A stretch of 64,000 nt of DNA from Mangrovimonas sp. YM274 (lineage in GTDB: Bacteria > Bacteroidota > Bacteroidia > Flavobacteriales > Flavobacteriaceae). The notes below the pieces were generated by a model. That model had not been told where the DNA came from and ran no database searches. It was given only the letters and a program-made list of their open reading frames with translations. The translations under genes and the position numbers were made by a program. This document shows positions 43,399 through 53,279 of the stretch, piece by piece (the first letter of the stretch is position 1; every line of letters starts with the position of its first letter). The DNA is taken from the NCBI RefSeq assembly GCF_030908385.1, contig NZ_CP133091.1:1722128-1786127 (forward strand). Direction: 5' to 3'.

Positions 43399-45810
43399 TT
43401 ATCGGATACTAGGAAAACTAGTAGGATCTGTTTCATGAATCATGGTGTAGACCGCTTCAAAAATATCTTCTGCCGAAGGCTTTGAAAAATAATCACCATC
43501 GGTACCGTAAGCAGGTCTGTGTTGCTTGGCCGTTAAGGTTTGAGGTTGACTATCTAAATACTGATAAGCATTTTGTGTATTCAAAATTTCATTCAATATA
43601 TAAGCTGAAGCCCCTCCAGGAACGTCCTCGTCAATCACCATTAAACGATTCGTTTTTTGTACACTTTTTACAATGTCGTGATTCAAATCGAACGGTAGTA
43701 GGGATTGTACGTCGATCACTTCTGCATCAATACCAACTTCCAATAAATCTTTAGCAGTTTGAGCTACAATGTTTAAAGTGGATCCGTAAGATACCAAAGT
43801 GATGTCTTTACCTTCCTTAACGGTTTCTACCACACCTATTGGTGTTTTGAACTCTCCTAGGTTTTCAGGCAGTTTTTCTTTAAGTCTGTAACCGTTTAGG
43901 CATTCTACAATCAAGGCTGGCTCATCGCTTTCCAATAATGTATTGTAGAAACCTGCTGCCTTGGTCATGTTGCGAGGTACTAACACATGCATACCGCGAA
44001 CTAAGTTGATGATGCCTCCCATTTGAGAACCGGAGTGCCAAATACCTTCAAGTCGGTGACCACGAGTTCTAACAATTAGAGGCGCTTTTTGCTTCCCAAC
44101 CGTACGGTAGTGTAGAGTGGCCAAATCATCACTCATAATTTGTAACGCGTACATTAGGTAATCCAAGTATTGGATTTCAGCAATAGGTCTTAAACCTCTC
44201 ATGGCCATTCCAATTCCTTGCCCTAAAATAGTAGCTTCTCTAATTCCGGCATCTGAAATACGAAGCTCTCCATATTTTTCCTGTAAACCTTCCAAACCTT
44301 GGTTAACATCTCCAATGTTTCCAGAATCTTCACCAAAAATCAAGGCATTTGGATATTTGCTGAAAATAGCATCGAAGTTGTCACGGATTACTACACGGCC
44401 ATCCACTTCGGCAGCAGTATCATCGTAACTAGGCGCTACTTCCTTAACGTTTAAAGCTGATTTTTCAGTTTCCGAATAAAGGTGTGAGCTATATTTAGGT
44501 TGTACGTCTTCAAAGAAGTTGTTAATCCAATTTTGAAGGGCTCGCTTTTCAGAAGTATTTTCTGAAAGTACATAGCGTAATGCCTTTCTTGCAATGGAGA
44601 TCACATCTTTTCTTATAGGTTCTTTAACAGCTGACAGGTCATTGGCCAATTTGGCGATAAAAGCCTTGTTGTGGCTTGAATTTGCTAATTGGTTTAGCAA
44701 TTGTATTGCTTCCTGTTGCTCTTCTTTTATTGGTTTTAAGTACGCGTCCCAAGCTGCATTTTTAGTAGCTCTTACGTCTTTTTTTATGGTCTTTTCAATT
44801 TCGCGCAATTCTTCCTCAGTAGCCACGTTGTTGGCTAGCATCCAGTCGCGCATTTTTGCAATACAGTCATGTTCGCTTTCCCACTCCAAACGTTCTTTAC
44901 TTTTGTAACGTTCGTGTGATCCAGAAGTAGAATGACCTTGTGGCTGCGTTAATTCCAATACGTGCACTAGTACAGGCACATGTTCTTCTCTGGCAATTCG
45001 GGCTGCTTCTTGATAGGTTTCAATTAAAGCCACATAGTCCCAACCGTTCACTTTAAGAATTTCGTAACCATTACCGTTTTCGTCTCTTTGGAAACCTTTC
45101 AAAATTTCGGAAATACTTTCCTTGGTTGTTTGGTATTTGGCGTGTACAGAAATCCCATATTCATCATCCCAAACGCTTATTACCATAGGTACTTGCAGTA
45201 CACCAGCAGCATTGATGGTTTCAAAAAACAGGCCTTCACTGGTACTGGCATTACCAATGGTACCCCAGGCAACTTCATTTCCTTTTACCGAAAAATTGGT
45301 GGTATCTATACCTTCAACATTTCTGTAGATTTTGGAAGCTTGTGCCAATCCTAACAAACGTGGCATTTGCCCAGCGGTAGGAGAGATATCGGCGCTTGAG
45401 TTTTTTTGTTTGGTTAAGTCTTTCCAATTTCCTTGGTCATCCAAACTATGGGTTCCAAAATGGCCTCCCATTTGGCGACCGGCAGACATTGGGTCGGCTT
45501 CAAGGCTAGGGTGGGCATACAAACCGGCAAAAAATTGTTGAACGTTTAATTGGCCAATAGCCATCATAAACGTTTGGTCCCTGTAGTAGCCAGATCTAAA
45601 GTCTCCATTTTTGAAGGCTTTGGCCCAAGCTAGCTGAGGAACTTCTTTTCCGTCTCCAAAAATTCCAAACTTTGCTTTTCCGGTAAGTACCTCTCGTCTT
45701 CCTAGCAAACTACACTCTCTACTGGTAACAGCAGTTTTATAATCGTTGATAACTTCTTGTTTAAAATCATCAAAGGTTATGTCTTGTATAGTGTTTGTTT
45801 CAGTTTGCAT
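43399..45810 (-). CDS. 2-oxoacid dehydrogenase E1, fused alpha and beta subunits (branched-chain type)
   Basis: 803 residues: residues about 1-400 are the E1 alpha part (QMGGHFGTHSLD, AGQMPRLLGLAQASKIY, thiamine-diphosphate site near 186-216) and about 470-803 the beta part (IFGEDSGNIGDVNQGLEGL, GIREATILGQGIGMAMRG, YLDYLMYALQIMSDD, QSLLPFD, VIDEDVPGGASAYIL). It decarboxylates branched-chain or related 2-oxoacids and passes the acyl group to E2 lipoate. No E2 or E3 gene is adjacent. The TPP motif has GNA and DD where the usual form has GDG and NN. Monocistronic with its own terminator. Confidence 0.9.
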   Translation of the reverse strand: MQTETNTIQDITFDDFKQEVINDYKTAVTSRECSLLGRREVLTGKAKFGIFGDGKEVPQLAWAKAFKNGDFRSGYYRDQTFMMAIGQLNVQQFFAGLYAHPSLEADPMSAGRQMGGHFGTHSLDDQGNWKDLTKQKNSSADISPTAGQMPRLLGLAQASKIYRNVEGIDTTNFSVKGNEVAWGTIGNASTSEGLFFETINAAGVLQVPMVISVWDDEYGISVHAKYQTTKESISEILKGFQRDENGNGYEILKVNGWDYVALIETYQEAARIAREEHVPVLVHVLELTQPQGHSTSGSHERYKSKERLEWESEHDCIAKMRDWMLANNVATEEELREIEKTIKKDVRATKNAAWDAYLKPIKEEQQEAIQLLNQLANSSHNKAFIAKLANDLSAVKEPIRKDVISIARKALRYVLSENTSEKRALQNWINNFFEDVQPKYSSHLYSETEKSALNVKEVAPSYDDTAAEVDGRVVIRDNFDAIFSKYPNALIFGEDSGNIGDVNQGLEGLQEKYGELRISDAGIREATILGQGIGMAMRGLRPIAEIQYLDYLMYALQIMSDDLATLHYRTVGKQKAPLIVRTRGHRLEGIWHSGSQMGGIINLVRGMHVLVPRNMTKAAGFYNTLLESDEPALIVECLNGYRLKEKLPENLGEFKTPIGVVETVKEGKDITLVSYGSTLNIVAQTAKDLLEVGIDAEVIDVQSLLPFDLNHDIVKSVQKTNRLMVIDEDVPGGASAYILNEILNTQNAYQYLDSQPQTLTAKQHRPAYGTDGDYFSKPSAEDIFEAVYTMIHETDPTSFPSIR

Positions 45811-45965
45811 AGTGTCGATTTTTTAGTTGTTGCAAATTTAGGTAATCTTTCCAATCTTTACAACCATAGAATGTGTTATATTTTTGGTAATTTGATAAAG
45901 AAAAAGTTGTTTTTGTGTAAAATAATTAAAATAATGCAAAAAATAGCATTTTGATTAAGAATTCA

Positions 45966-48797
45966 TCAAAACCATCGTCTACGGAACAGGCCTAAGAGCG
46001 CTTGTGGATCTACCGTGAACTTAAAGCGTATTTTTTGGTCGTACCGAGGTTGTCCTACTTCCCACCCCAAATTGGAATATATGGGGAAATATATTTCGAA
46101 ATAATCGGTTACCAAATCCAGTTTAATCCCCGAATCGTAAACAAATTCAGCATTTTGATATTTGTTTTTTACAAGCCCAATATCACCATAGCCTTCAATA
46201 TAGCGCCAAAGGGTCGTGCTAAAATTCATGGTTGTCATCCATTGGTTGGAGAAGGCCGGCGTTAATTTGGACTTGAAGCCTCCTTCGGCAATGATTATTT
46301 GCTGGCTAAAAATCCCAGATTCTTCTGAACGCCCCAAATAGTCATAATCAAAAAGGTAATCGGTGGGTCGGTCCAATGCAAAGTTGAAATAATTGGAGCC
46401 TGGTTCGTTGTTGTTGTAAAGGAAGGTTCCGGCAAAGAACCTTACATTAAATTGCCGGTTGTTTTCGTAGAGTTTTCTAAACTCATAGTTTACGGATATT
46501 TTTCCAAATTTATCGGCTAATTGAAAGTCCGTATACCATTTGGAATAATTCACCAACCCTGGGTTAGCGTAGATATAGCGTATGTTGAACACACCATAAT
46601 CTGGTTCCTCAGTCAATACGAGGGTTGGATCTTCCTGTGTTCTTGAAATGTCTATATAGCGAAGATTGATGTATTGGTATTGATTGGATCTAAAATTTTT
46701 ATCGTCCCTAAAACTAAAGGTTAGGGAAGGGGTGAAAATGGTTACAAAGGCATCCTGGGCAAATGAGGAATAACTGGAATATAGGCCGTAAGTGATATTG
46801 TACAGGTCCTGGTTTTCCAGATTGTGGGTATAGAAAATGGATGCAGACCCCGTTAAAGTATTGGAATGGGTGGCATATTTTGGTGAAAACTTATAGTTAA
46901 GGCGTTTGCGCAATAGTGTTTTGTTGTAGAGTTTGGTGCCTAGGGTTAAACCATCGTAAATGTTACGGTATTCAATAATGGGCATTACAAACACCTGATT
47001 GTAATTGGGGTCTTCAATATCCTTGAACAAGCGAACTTGTAATGGCTTGTTATTGAAGAACCAACCTTTAGGGGATTTCCAATTGTCTCTAAGATTGATT
47101 TCTGGAATAACTTTATCGTAATTAAGAACAAGTTTATCAATATTGTCTTCTGGAATTTTAAAGGTTCTATTGCCGTGTATGTTCTCAATCCAGGTCTTGG
47201 AAAGAATGCTGTCATCAGACAAGGTAAAAAGCGAAACGGGCATCATATTATGACGCTTATTCTTAATGGTAAGTGTTATGGAGTCATTATCACGTTTTAC
47301 TTTTTTGATCTTGAAATCTAATTTTTTCCGAGTAATGATGTAGTCGTCAAAAAACCAATCAATATCCTTTGATGTATTGTTTCTTAATAGGCTTTCAAAA
47401 TCTTTGGAAGTAGAAAGTTTTAACTGATACTCTTCAAAATACTGTGAAATAGTTTGTTCCAAGACTTCTGGTTGCATGAAATCGCCTAGATATTTAAGTC
47501 CCACACCAGCTTTATACTTACTTGCAATATTGGCGTTAAACTTTAAAAGCGAATCTTTGGGCATTGTCAAAGGTTGATCCCGATTGGTGCGAGCCATTTG
47601 CATAAAGAACAAATTGTACTGCTCATTGTATTTGAGGTCTGAAGCATGGAAGGCACGTATCCCCCAAATATCAGCCAACATGCCCAAAAATTTCATATCA
47701 GGGTAGTGTTCTTCTATATACTTCATAAGGAAATACACTTGAATCCCATCCTTTAACCAATAGTCATCTCTAGGGTTGACCAGTAAAGTGTTTTCAAGGT
47801 AATTATTAAGGGCGGTTTTTAGCAATTTTAATTCATATTGAAAACCATCTGGGAAAGGCCTGATAAAATTAGGAAGCTGGTTAAGGCCATATAGAGGGTT
47901 TTTTTTGTATTCAATTTCTGTGAGTAGAAGACGTTCATGGGGGTAGGGTACCATGTTGTTGTTCATAAAGCTGACAATTTTGTCAACAATCAAGGCTCTT
48001 TCATGCGGTTTTAAGCCTCCATCTTCTATGTTGGTTACTACGGTAACATTTTCGGTTTTTACGTATTTGTAATTGGGGAATTTGGTTAATACAAAACTAG
48101 TGTTGACCCTGTCTTTACCGTTCAAAACAACTGTTTGTGTGCTGTCTGTTTGTTGCAGGGAAATGGTGTTTAGTTCGGAAATTAAGGCGTAATTTCTTGG
48201 GTGGACCACTTCTAAGGTTATTTCGGCTGGAGGCGTGTAAAAATCATCTAAATTTTTATTGCTATAGTAATGCCATTCTCCATCGTACACCGCAGGGGCC
48301 AAATACCAATACTTGAGGTTAAAATCCATAGCATCAGAGATGCCATAGCCCGTAAAGGTGTTGTTGGGCGCCAACAGGTTGTAGTTTAATACAATATGAT
48401 AGCTTTCGCCAGGAGGCAGAGGTGTGTTAAGGTCTATTTTTACGACATCAAGGTGATCTTTTATCCTGTCATAGGTTAATGCTACACCACTGGAGTCTTT
48501 AACCGAGGTTACAGTAGTATAACCGCGCTCTTCGTTCTTTGCAAAATGAAACTTATTGTTGAATTCTTCCGTAAAGCGTGTGGCCAATGGAGTTGTTTTG
48601 GTAGAATAACTATTGTTCCAATCGTTTAAATAGATGGTTTTTAAAGAATCGTTTGAGGTGTTTTGCCAAGTAATGTATTGCTTAACCTTAATCGTTTTGT
48701 TGGGAACATCGAAAACGGCTTGCATCTCAATTTTGTTTTGAGAAAAAGCAACGGTGCTTAACAGAAGCACAAGAATGAGGTTTAAATGTAGTTTCAA
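45966..48797 (-). CDS. M1-peptidase-like protein lacking zinc ligands, with C-terminal barrel-like domain
   Basis: 943 residues. Signal peptide (1-19, ending VAFSQ), an aminopeptidase N-type N-terminal beta-domain and gluzincin-like region (about 25-500). Where M1 enzymes have HExxH followed 18 residues later by Glu in NEG, this has ALNNYL (about 326-332) and YWLKDGIQVYF (about 344-354), so both zinc motifs are missing; no HExxH occurs elsewhere in the protein. From about 580 the protein is rich in alternating aromatic beta strands and ends RRRWF, like an outer-membrane barrel. It may be a binding or assembly protein in the outer membrane; enzymatic activity is unlikely. Confidence 0.75.
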   Translation of the reverse strand: MKLHLNLILVLLLSTVAFSQNKIEMQAVFDVPNKTIKVKQYITWQNTSNDSLKTIYLNDWNNSYSTKTTPLATRFTEEFNNKFHFAKNEERGYTTVTSVKDSSGVALTYDRIKDHLDVVKIDLNTPLPPGESYHIVLNYNLLAPNNTFTGYGISDAMDFNLKYWYLAPAVYDGEWHYYSNKNLDDFYTPPAEITLEVVHPRNYALISELNTISLQQTDSTQTVVLNGKDRVNTSFVLTKFPNYKYVKTENVTVVTNIEDGGLKPHERALIVDKIVSFMNNNMVPYPHERLLLTEIEYKKNPLYGLNQLPNFIRPFPDGFQYELKLLKTALNNYLENTLLVNPRDDYWLKDGIQVYFLMKYIEEHYPDMKFLGMLADIWGIRAFHASDLKYNEQYNLFFMQMARTNRDQPLTMPKDSLLKFNANIASKYKAGVGLKYLGDFMQPEVLEQTISQYFEEYQLKLSTSKDFESLLRNNTSKDIDWFFDDYIITRKKLDFKIKKVKRDNDSITLTIKNKRHNMMPVSLFTLSDDSILSKTWIENIHGNRTFKIPEDNIDKLVLNYDKVIPEINLRDNWKSPKGWFFNNKPLQVRLFKDIEDPNYNQVFVMPIIEYRNIYDGLTLGTKLYNKTLLRKRLNYKFSPKYATHSNTLTGSASIFYTHNLENQDLYNITYGLYSSYSSFAQDAFVTIFTPSLTFSFRDDKNFRSNQYQYINLRYIDISRTQEDPTLVLTEEPDYGVFNIRYIYANPGLVNYSKWYTDFQLADKFGKISVNYEFRKLYENNRQFNVRFFAGTFLYNNNEPGSNYFNFALDRPTDYLFDYDYLGRSEESGIFSQQIIIAEGGFKSKLTPAFSNQWMTTMNFSTTLWRYIEGYGDIGLVKNKYQNAEFVYDSGIKLDLVTDYFEIYFPIYSNLGWEVGQPRYDQKIRFKFTVDPQALLGLFRRRWF

Positions 48798-49036
48798 TGT
48801 ATTATTACAAACATTACAGGGTTACTAAAGTCTTAAATCCTATTCTTGGATTTGTTTCTTTTGTAACGTCATTTTTTTAATTATAGTTTTGAAACAATAG
48901 CAAAAAGCCCTGTGTCCTTTCGTATAAAACATAATATTACAAAGTTTTAAGGGAAAAGAAAATCTTTGAGTAAATAGATTTTTAAAGCAAGATATCGGCT
49001 TGATGTATCTTGCTTTGGTACAAGTGTTTAGTGCTG

Positions 49037-49723
49037 TTAGAAATTTGGACTGAGGTTAAATTCTTTATAGAATTCATCCAAAATTTGGACTACTTCATCA
49101 GAAGTATCAACAATATGGATAAGATCCAAATCTTCAGGGCTTATGTTGCCAGCTTCCAAAAGTGTAGATTTAACCCAATCAATCAATCCATTCCAAAATT
49201 CACTAACCACTAGAATAATAGGGAACCGTTCAATTTTATGGGTTTGGATTAGGGTGATGGATTCAAAAAGTTCGTCCAAGGTACCAAAGCCCCCGGGCAT
49301 TACCACAAAGCCTTGGGAGTATTTTACAAACATGACCTTTCTAACAAAGAAATAGTCAAAATCTAAGCTTTTATCAGAGTCTATATATGGGTTGTCATGT
49401 TGTTCAAACGGTAACTCTATATTTAAACCTACCGAAGTACCTCCAGCAATATGGGCTCCTTTGTTTCCTGCTTCCATTATACCTGGGCCTCCACCTGTAA
49501 TGATACCGTAACCTTGGTTAACAATTTTTTCGGCAATTTCTTCTGCCAGTTGATAGTATTTATGATTAGGTTTGGTTCTGGCCGAGCCAAAAATAGATAC
49601 GCATGGTCCAATGAGGCTTAATTTTTCATAACCATTTACAAACTCGCCCATGATTTTGAAAATGGCCCATGAATCGTTAGTCTTTATTTCATTCCATCGT
49701 CTGTGATGTTGTTCTCTAGTCAT
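49037..49723 (-). CDS. LOG family protein (TIGR00730-type Rossmann fold)
   Basis: 228 residues. Signature GGGPGIMEAGNKGA near 78-91 and PGGFGTLDELFE near 142-153, both intact; also VSIFGSARTKPNHKYY near 41-56. Proteins with these motifs release cytokinin-type bases from nucleotides (LOG activity) or act as nucleotide-5'-monophosphate phosphoribohydrolases. The physiological substrate in this bacterium is not known. No obvious operon partner. Confidence 0.92.
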   Translation of the reverse strand: MTREQHHRRWNEIKTNDSWAIFKIMGEFVNGYEKLSLIGPCVSIFGSARTKPNHKYYQLAEEIAEKIVNQGYGIITGGGPGIMEAGNKGAHIAGGTSVGLNIELPFEQHDNPYIDSDKSLDFDYFFVRKVMFVKYSQGFVVMPGGFGTLDELFESITLIQTHKIERFPIILVVSEFWNGLIDWVKSTLLEAGNISPEDLDLIHIVDTSDEVVQILDEFYKEFNLSPNF

Positions 49724-49842
49724 ATTTGTGTTTTAAAATTAGGCCGGTTTATCCAAAAAAGATGGGTATGGCGGCCTTTGTAACGGATTTCAAGATACAA
49801 ATTTTAATTTGCTAAGTGAGTTAAAAATCCTTCACTTTAATG

Positions 49843-49873
49843 TAAAAAAATAGGCAGATGTAAATCTGCCTAT
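49843..49873 (-). terminator. Terminator of the lmo0937-type gene
   Basis: ATAGGCAGAT (49850-49859) pairs with ATCTGCCTAT (49864-49873), loop of four, with seven A on the low side giving a poly-U tail on the minus strand. Confidence 0.8.
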
Positions 49874-49905
49874 TTAAATTTTATGAGGTGTAGTTTAATA
49901 TCTTG

Positions 49906-50100
<195 letters not shown>

Positions 50101-50189
50101 CTAATATACTAAAGATATTGGCTAAATAATATTAAAATGTTAGTTTTTAAGCTTTTGAAGTGTTTATTATTAAATTTTACACAAAAATA

Positions 50190-53021
50190 TTATTCCAATT
50201 CCTTCTTCAGAAATCTCGCTGTATGGCTTTTTTTGTTTTTAATGATTTCCTCAGGAGTTCCTTCGGCAATGATTTGTCCTCCACCTTTTCCGCCTTCATA
50301 ACCCACATCGATAATGTGATCTACTGTTTTAATAACATCCAGATTGTGTTCTATAATTACTACGGTATTTCTTTTATCCACCAATTTGTTGAGCACTAAC
50401 ATCAATACCCGAATATCTTCAAAATGCAACCCTGTGGTAGGTTCGTCCAAAATGTAAAAGGTGTTACCGGTATCTCGTTTACTTAATTCGGTAGCCAATT
50501 TAATACGTTGGGCCTCGCCCCCAGAAAGCGTGGTGCTCTGTTGTCCAAGAGTGATGTATCCCAGACCTACATCCTTTATTGTTTTTAGCTTTTTATGGAT
50601 TTTAGGAATATGTTCAAAAAACTCGGCTGCTTCATTAATGGTCATGTTCAGGACGTCACTAATGGATTTGCCTTTATAGCGAATTTCAAGGGTTTCCCTA
50701 TTAAAACGTTTCCCTTGGCAGGTTTCACATTCTACATAAACATCTGGTAAAAAGTTCATTTCAATCACGCGAACACCTCCTCCTTGGCAGGTTTCGCAGC
50801 GCCCTCCTTTAACATTAAAACTAAAACGACCAGGTTTGTAGCCACGGATCATAGCCTCCGGTACTTTGGCAAACAAACTGCGTATTTCACTAAAAGTTCC
50901 AGTGTAGGTGGCAGGGTTGCTTCTTGGGGTACGCCCAATTGGTGATTGGTTGATGTCGATGACTTTATCAATATGCTCCAAGCCTTTAATGCTTTTGTAA
51001 GGCATTGGTTTTTTTACCCCGTTAAAGTAATGTGCATTCATAATAGGGTAGAGGGTCTCGTTAATCAAAGTCGATTTTCCACTTCCTGACACCCCAGTAA
51101 CACCAATCATTTTTCCAAGAGGGAAGGTTACAGACACATTTTTTAGGTTGTTCCCCGTACAGCCTTTTAATACAATAGATTTACCATTGCCTTCACGACG
51201 TTTTTTAGGAACTTCAATCTCCTTACAACCGTTAAGGTAGTCGGCGGTAAGTGTATGATGGGTTTTGAGTTCTTCGGGACTTCCAATACTTATAATTTCT
51301 CCGCCATGTTTTCCTGCTTTAGGACCAATATCGATGACGTAATCGGCACGTTCTATCATGTCCTTATCGTGTTCAACCACAATCACAGAGTTTCCTATAT
51401 CCCTCAGGGATACCAAGGAATTGATTAATTTTTCGTTGTCTCGTTGGTGCAGTCCAATACTGGGCTCATCCAAAATATAGAGAACACCAACCAATTGCGA
51501 TCCAATTTGAGTGGCTAAACGAATACGTTGTGCTTCACCTCCAGAAAGCGATTTTGAGCTGCGGTTTAAGGATAGGTAATCTAACCCTACATCCAATAAA
51601 AACTGAAGACGGGCTTTAATTTCCTTAATGATTTCTTCTGAAATTTTAAGCTGTTTAGCACTAAGGTGGTGGTGTAAATCTGCAAACCATTGGGACAAAT
51701 CAACAATGTCCATATGGGCCAAATCGGCAATGCTCAACTCGTTTACTTTGAAGTATAGAGATTCTTTTCGTAGTCGAGACCCCTCACATTCGTTACAAAC
51801 TACCTTATCCATATATTCCTTAGCCCATCGTTTTAGGGATGTTGAATCGGAATTGTGGTACTGGCTTTCTATAAATTTGGCAACCCCTTCGAAATCGATT
51901 TTATAATCGCGGGTCACGCCTAAAGTTTTACTTTGAACAGAGAATTTTTCATTCCCTCCATAAAGGATCATTTGTTTTGCCTCTTCGGGAATGTCCTTGT
52001 AAGGTGTATTAAGGTCAAAGTTGAAACGTTGCCCAATAATTTCCAATTGTTTGAAAATCCAACTGTTTTTCTGTGGTCCATGAGGCGCTAAAGCACCATT
52101 TTTAATGGAAAGTGTATCGTCTGGAACAATCTTCTTTTCATTTACTTGGTACAATCTACCAATGCCATTGCACTTTGGACAGGCGCCTTTGGGCGAGTTG
52201 AATGAAAAGTTGTTGGGTTCCGGATTTGGGTAGGAAATTCCAGAGGAGGGACACATTAAATTTCTACTGAAATAACGCGCTTCTTGGGTGTCTTGATCTA
52301 AAACCATCAATACATCATCTCCATGGTACATGGCTGTATTTATGGTTTCTGTTAAGCGTTTATCGTTATCTGTACTGTCATCTATTTTAAGTCTGTCAAT
52401 GACAATTTCTATATCGTGGGTTTTGTAGCGGTCAAGTTTCATGCCTTTAACAAGGTCCTTGATTTCTCCATCGGTACGGACTTTTACAAAGCCCTGTTTG
52501 GCAATTTGTTCGAAGAGCTCGCGGTAGTGTCCTTTACGAGACCTAATTACCGGGGCAAGTATGTTAATGCGCTTGTCTTTGTAGCTTTCGGTGATGAGTG
52601 CTTTAATCTGTTCATCGCTGTAGCTCACCATTTTCTCACCAGTATTGTAGCTGTAGGCGTCGCTAGCCCTTGCAAATAGTAACCTAAGGAAATCATAGAT
52701 TTCAGTAATGGTTCCTACGGTAGATCGCGGCGATTTACTAGTGGTTTTTTGTTCGATGGCAATTACAGGAGATAGGCCATCGATCTTATCAACGTCTGGA
52801 CGTTCCAGACCCCCCAAAAATTGACGGGCATAGGCCGAAAAGGTTTCGATATAGCGGCGCTGTCCTTCAGCGTAAATGGTGTCGAAGGCCAAAGACGACT
52901 TCCCACTTCCAGAAAGTCCTGTAATGACTACCAGTTGTTCCCTGGGGATGGTAACATCGATGTTTTTTAAATTGTGCACACGGGCACCCTTAACTTCTAT
53001 ATGTTCTTCAAATGCACTCAT
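50190..53021 (-). CDS. uvrA: Excinuclease ABC subunit UvrA
   Basis: Damage-recognition ATPase of nucleotide-excision repair. 943 residues, normal length. Two ABC modules: Walker A GLSGSGKSSLAFDT near 33-46 and GVSGSGKSTLIN near 640; signatures LSGGEAQRIRLA near 490 and LSGGEAQRIKLA near 830, each followed by the Walker B DEPSIGL / DEPTTGL. The second zinc module is complete (CETCQGGGVRVIEM and VECETCQGKRFN). The first module reads MCPSSGISYPN ... GACPKCNGIG, so one of its four cysteines is replaced by Ser. Divergent from the 175-residue protein gene. Confidence 0.97.
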   Translation of the reverse strand: MSAFEEHIEVKGARVHNLKNIDVTIPREQLVVITGLSGSGKSSLAFDTIYAEGQRRYIETFSAYARQFLGGLERPDVDKIDGLSPVIAIEQKTTSKSPRSTVGTITEIYDFLRLLFARASDAYSYNTGEKMVSYSDEQIKALITESYKDKRINILAPVIRSRKGHYRELFEQIAKQGFVKVRTDGEIKDLVKGMKLDRYKTHDIEIVIDRLKIDDSTDNDKRLTETINTAMYHGDDVLMVLDQDTQEARYFSRNLMCPSSGISYPNPEPNNFSFNSPKGACPKCNGIGRLYQVNEKKIVPDDTLSIKNGALAPHGPQKNSWIFKQLEIIGQRFNFDLNTPYKDIPEEAKQMILYGGNEKFSVQSKTLGVTRDYKIDFEGVAKFIESQYHNSDSTSLKRWAKEYMDKVVCNECEGSRLRKESLYFKVNELSIADLAHMDIVDLSQWFADLHHHLSAKQLKISEEIIKEIKARLQFLLDVGLDYLSLNRSSKSLSGGEAQRIRLATQIGSQLVGVLYILDEPSIGLHQRDNEKLINSLVSLRDIGNSVIVVEHDKDMIERADYVIDIGPKAGKHGGEIISIGSPEELKTHHTLTADYLNGCKEIEVPKKRREGNGKSIVLKGCTGNNLKNVSVTFPLGKMIGVTGVSGSGKSTLINETLYPIMNAHYFNGVKKPMPYKSIKGLEHIDKVIDINQSPIGRTPRSNPATYTGTFSEIRSLFAKVPEAMIRGYKPGRFSFNVKGGRCETCQGGGVRVIEMNFLPDVYVECETCQGKRFNRETLEIRYKGKSISDVLNMTINEAAEFFEHIPKIHKKLKTIKDVGLGYITLGQQSTTLSGGEAQRIKLATELSKRDTGNTFYILDEPTTGLHFEDIRVLMLVLNKLVDKRNTVVIIEHNLDVIKTVDHIIDVGYEGGKGGGQIIAEGTPEEIIKNKKSHTARFLKKELE

Positions 53022-53279
53022 AAAATTGGCAAAGTTGCAAAGGTACAGATAATGCTGTGAAAAACGAAGTTTCAGGAGTTTTCAGTAATGTTAATTGTTG
53101 TAAAAGTGATATTTATAGTTGTGGCATTTTATGCAGATAATAGGAAAGACGATAGCAGGATTTATAATTTGTAGTGTTCATAATTGCTCTAAAAATTATT
53201 ATACTTGTGAATGGCGTTGAAATCACGCCAATAAAGATTTTGAATTGATTGAAATAACCAGATAAAAAAGATACAGCAT

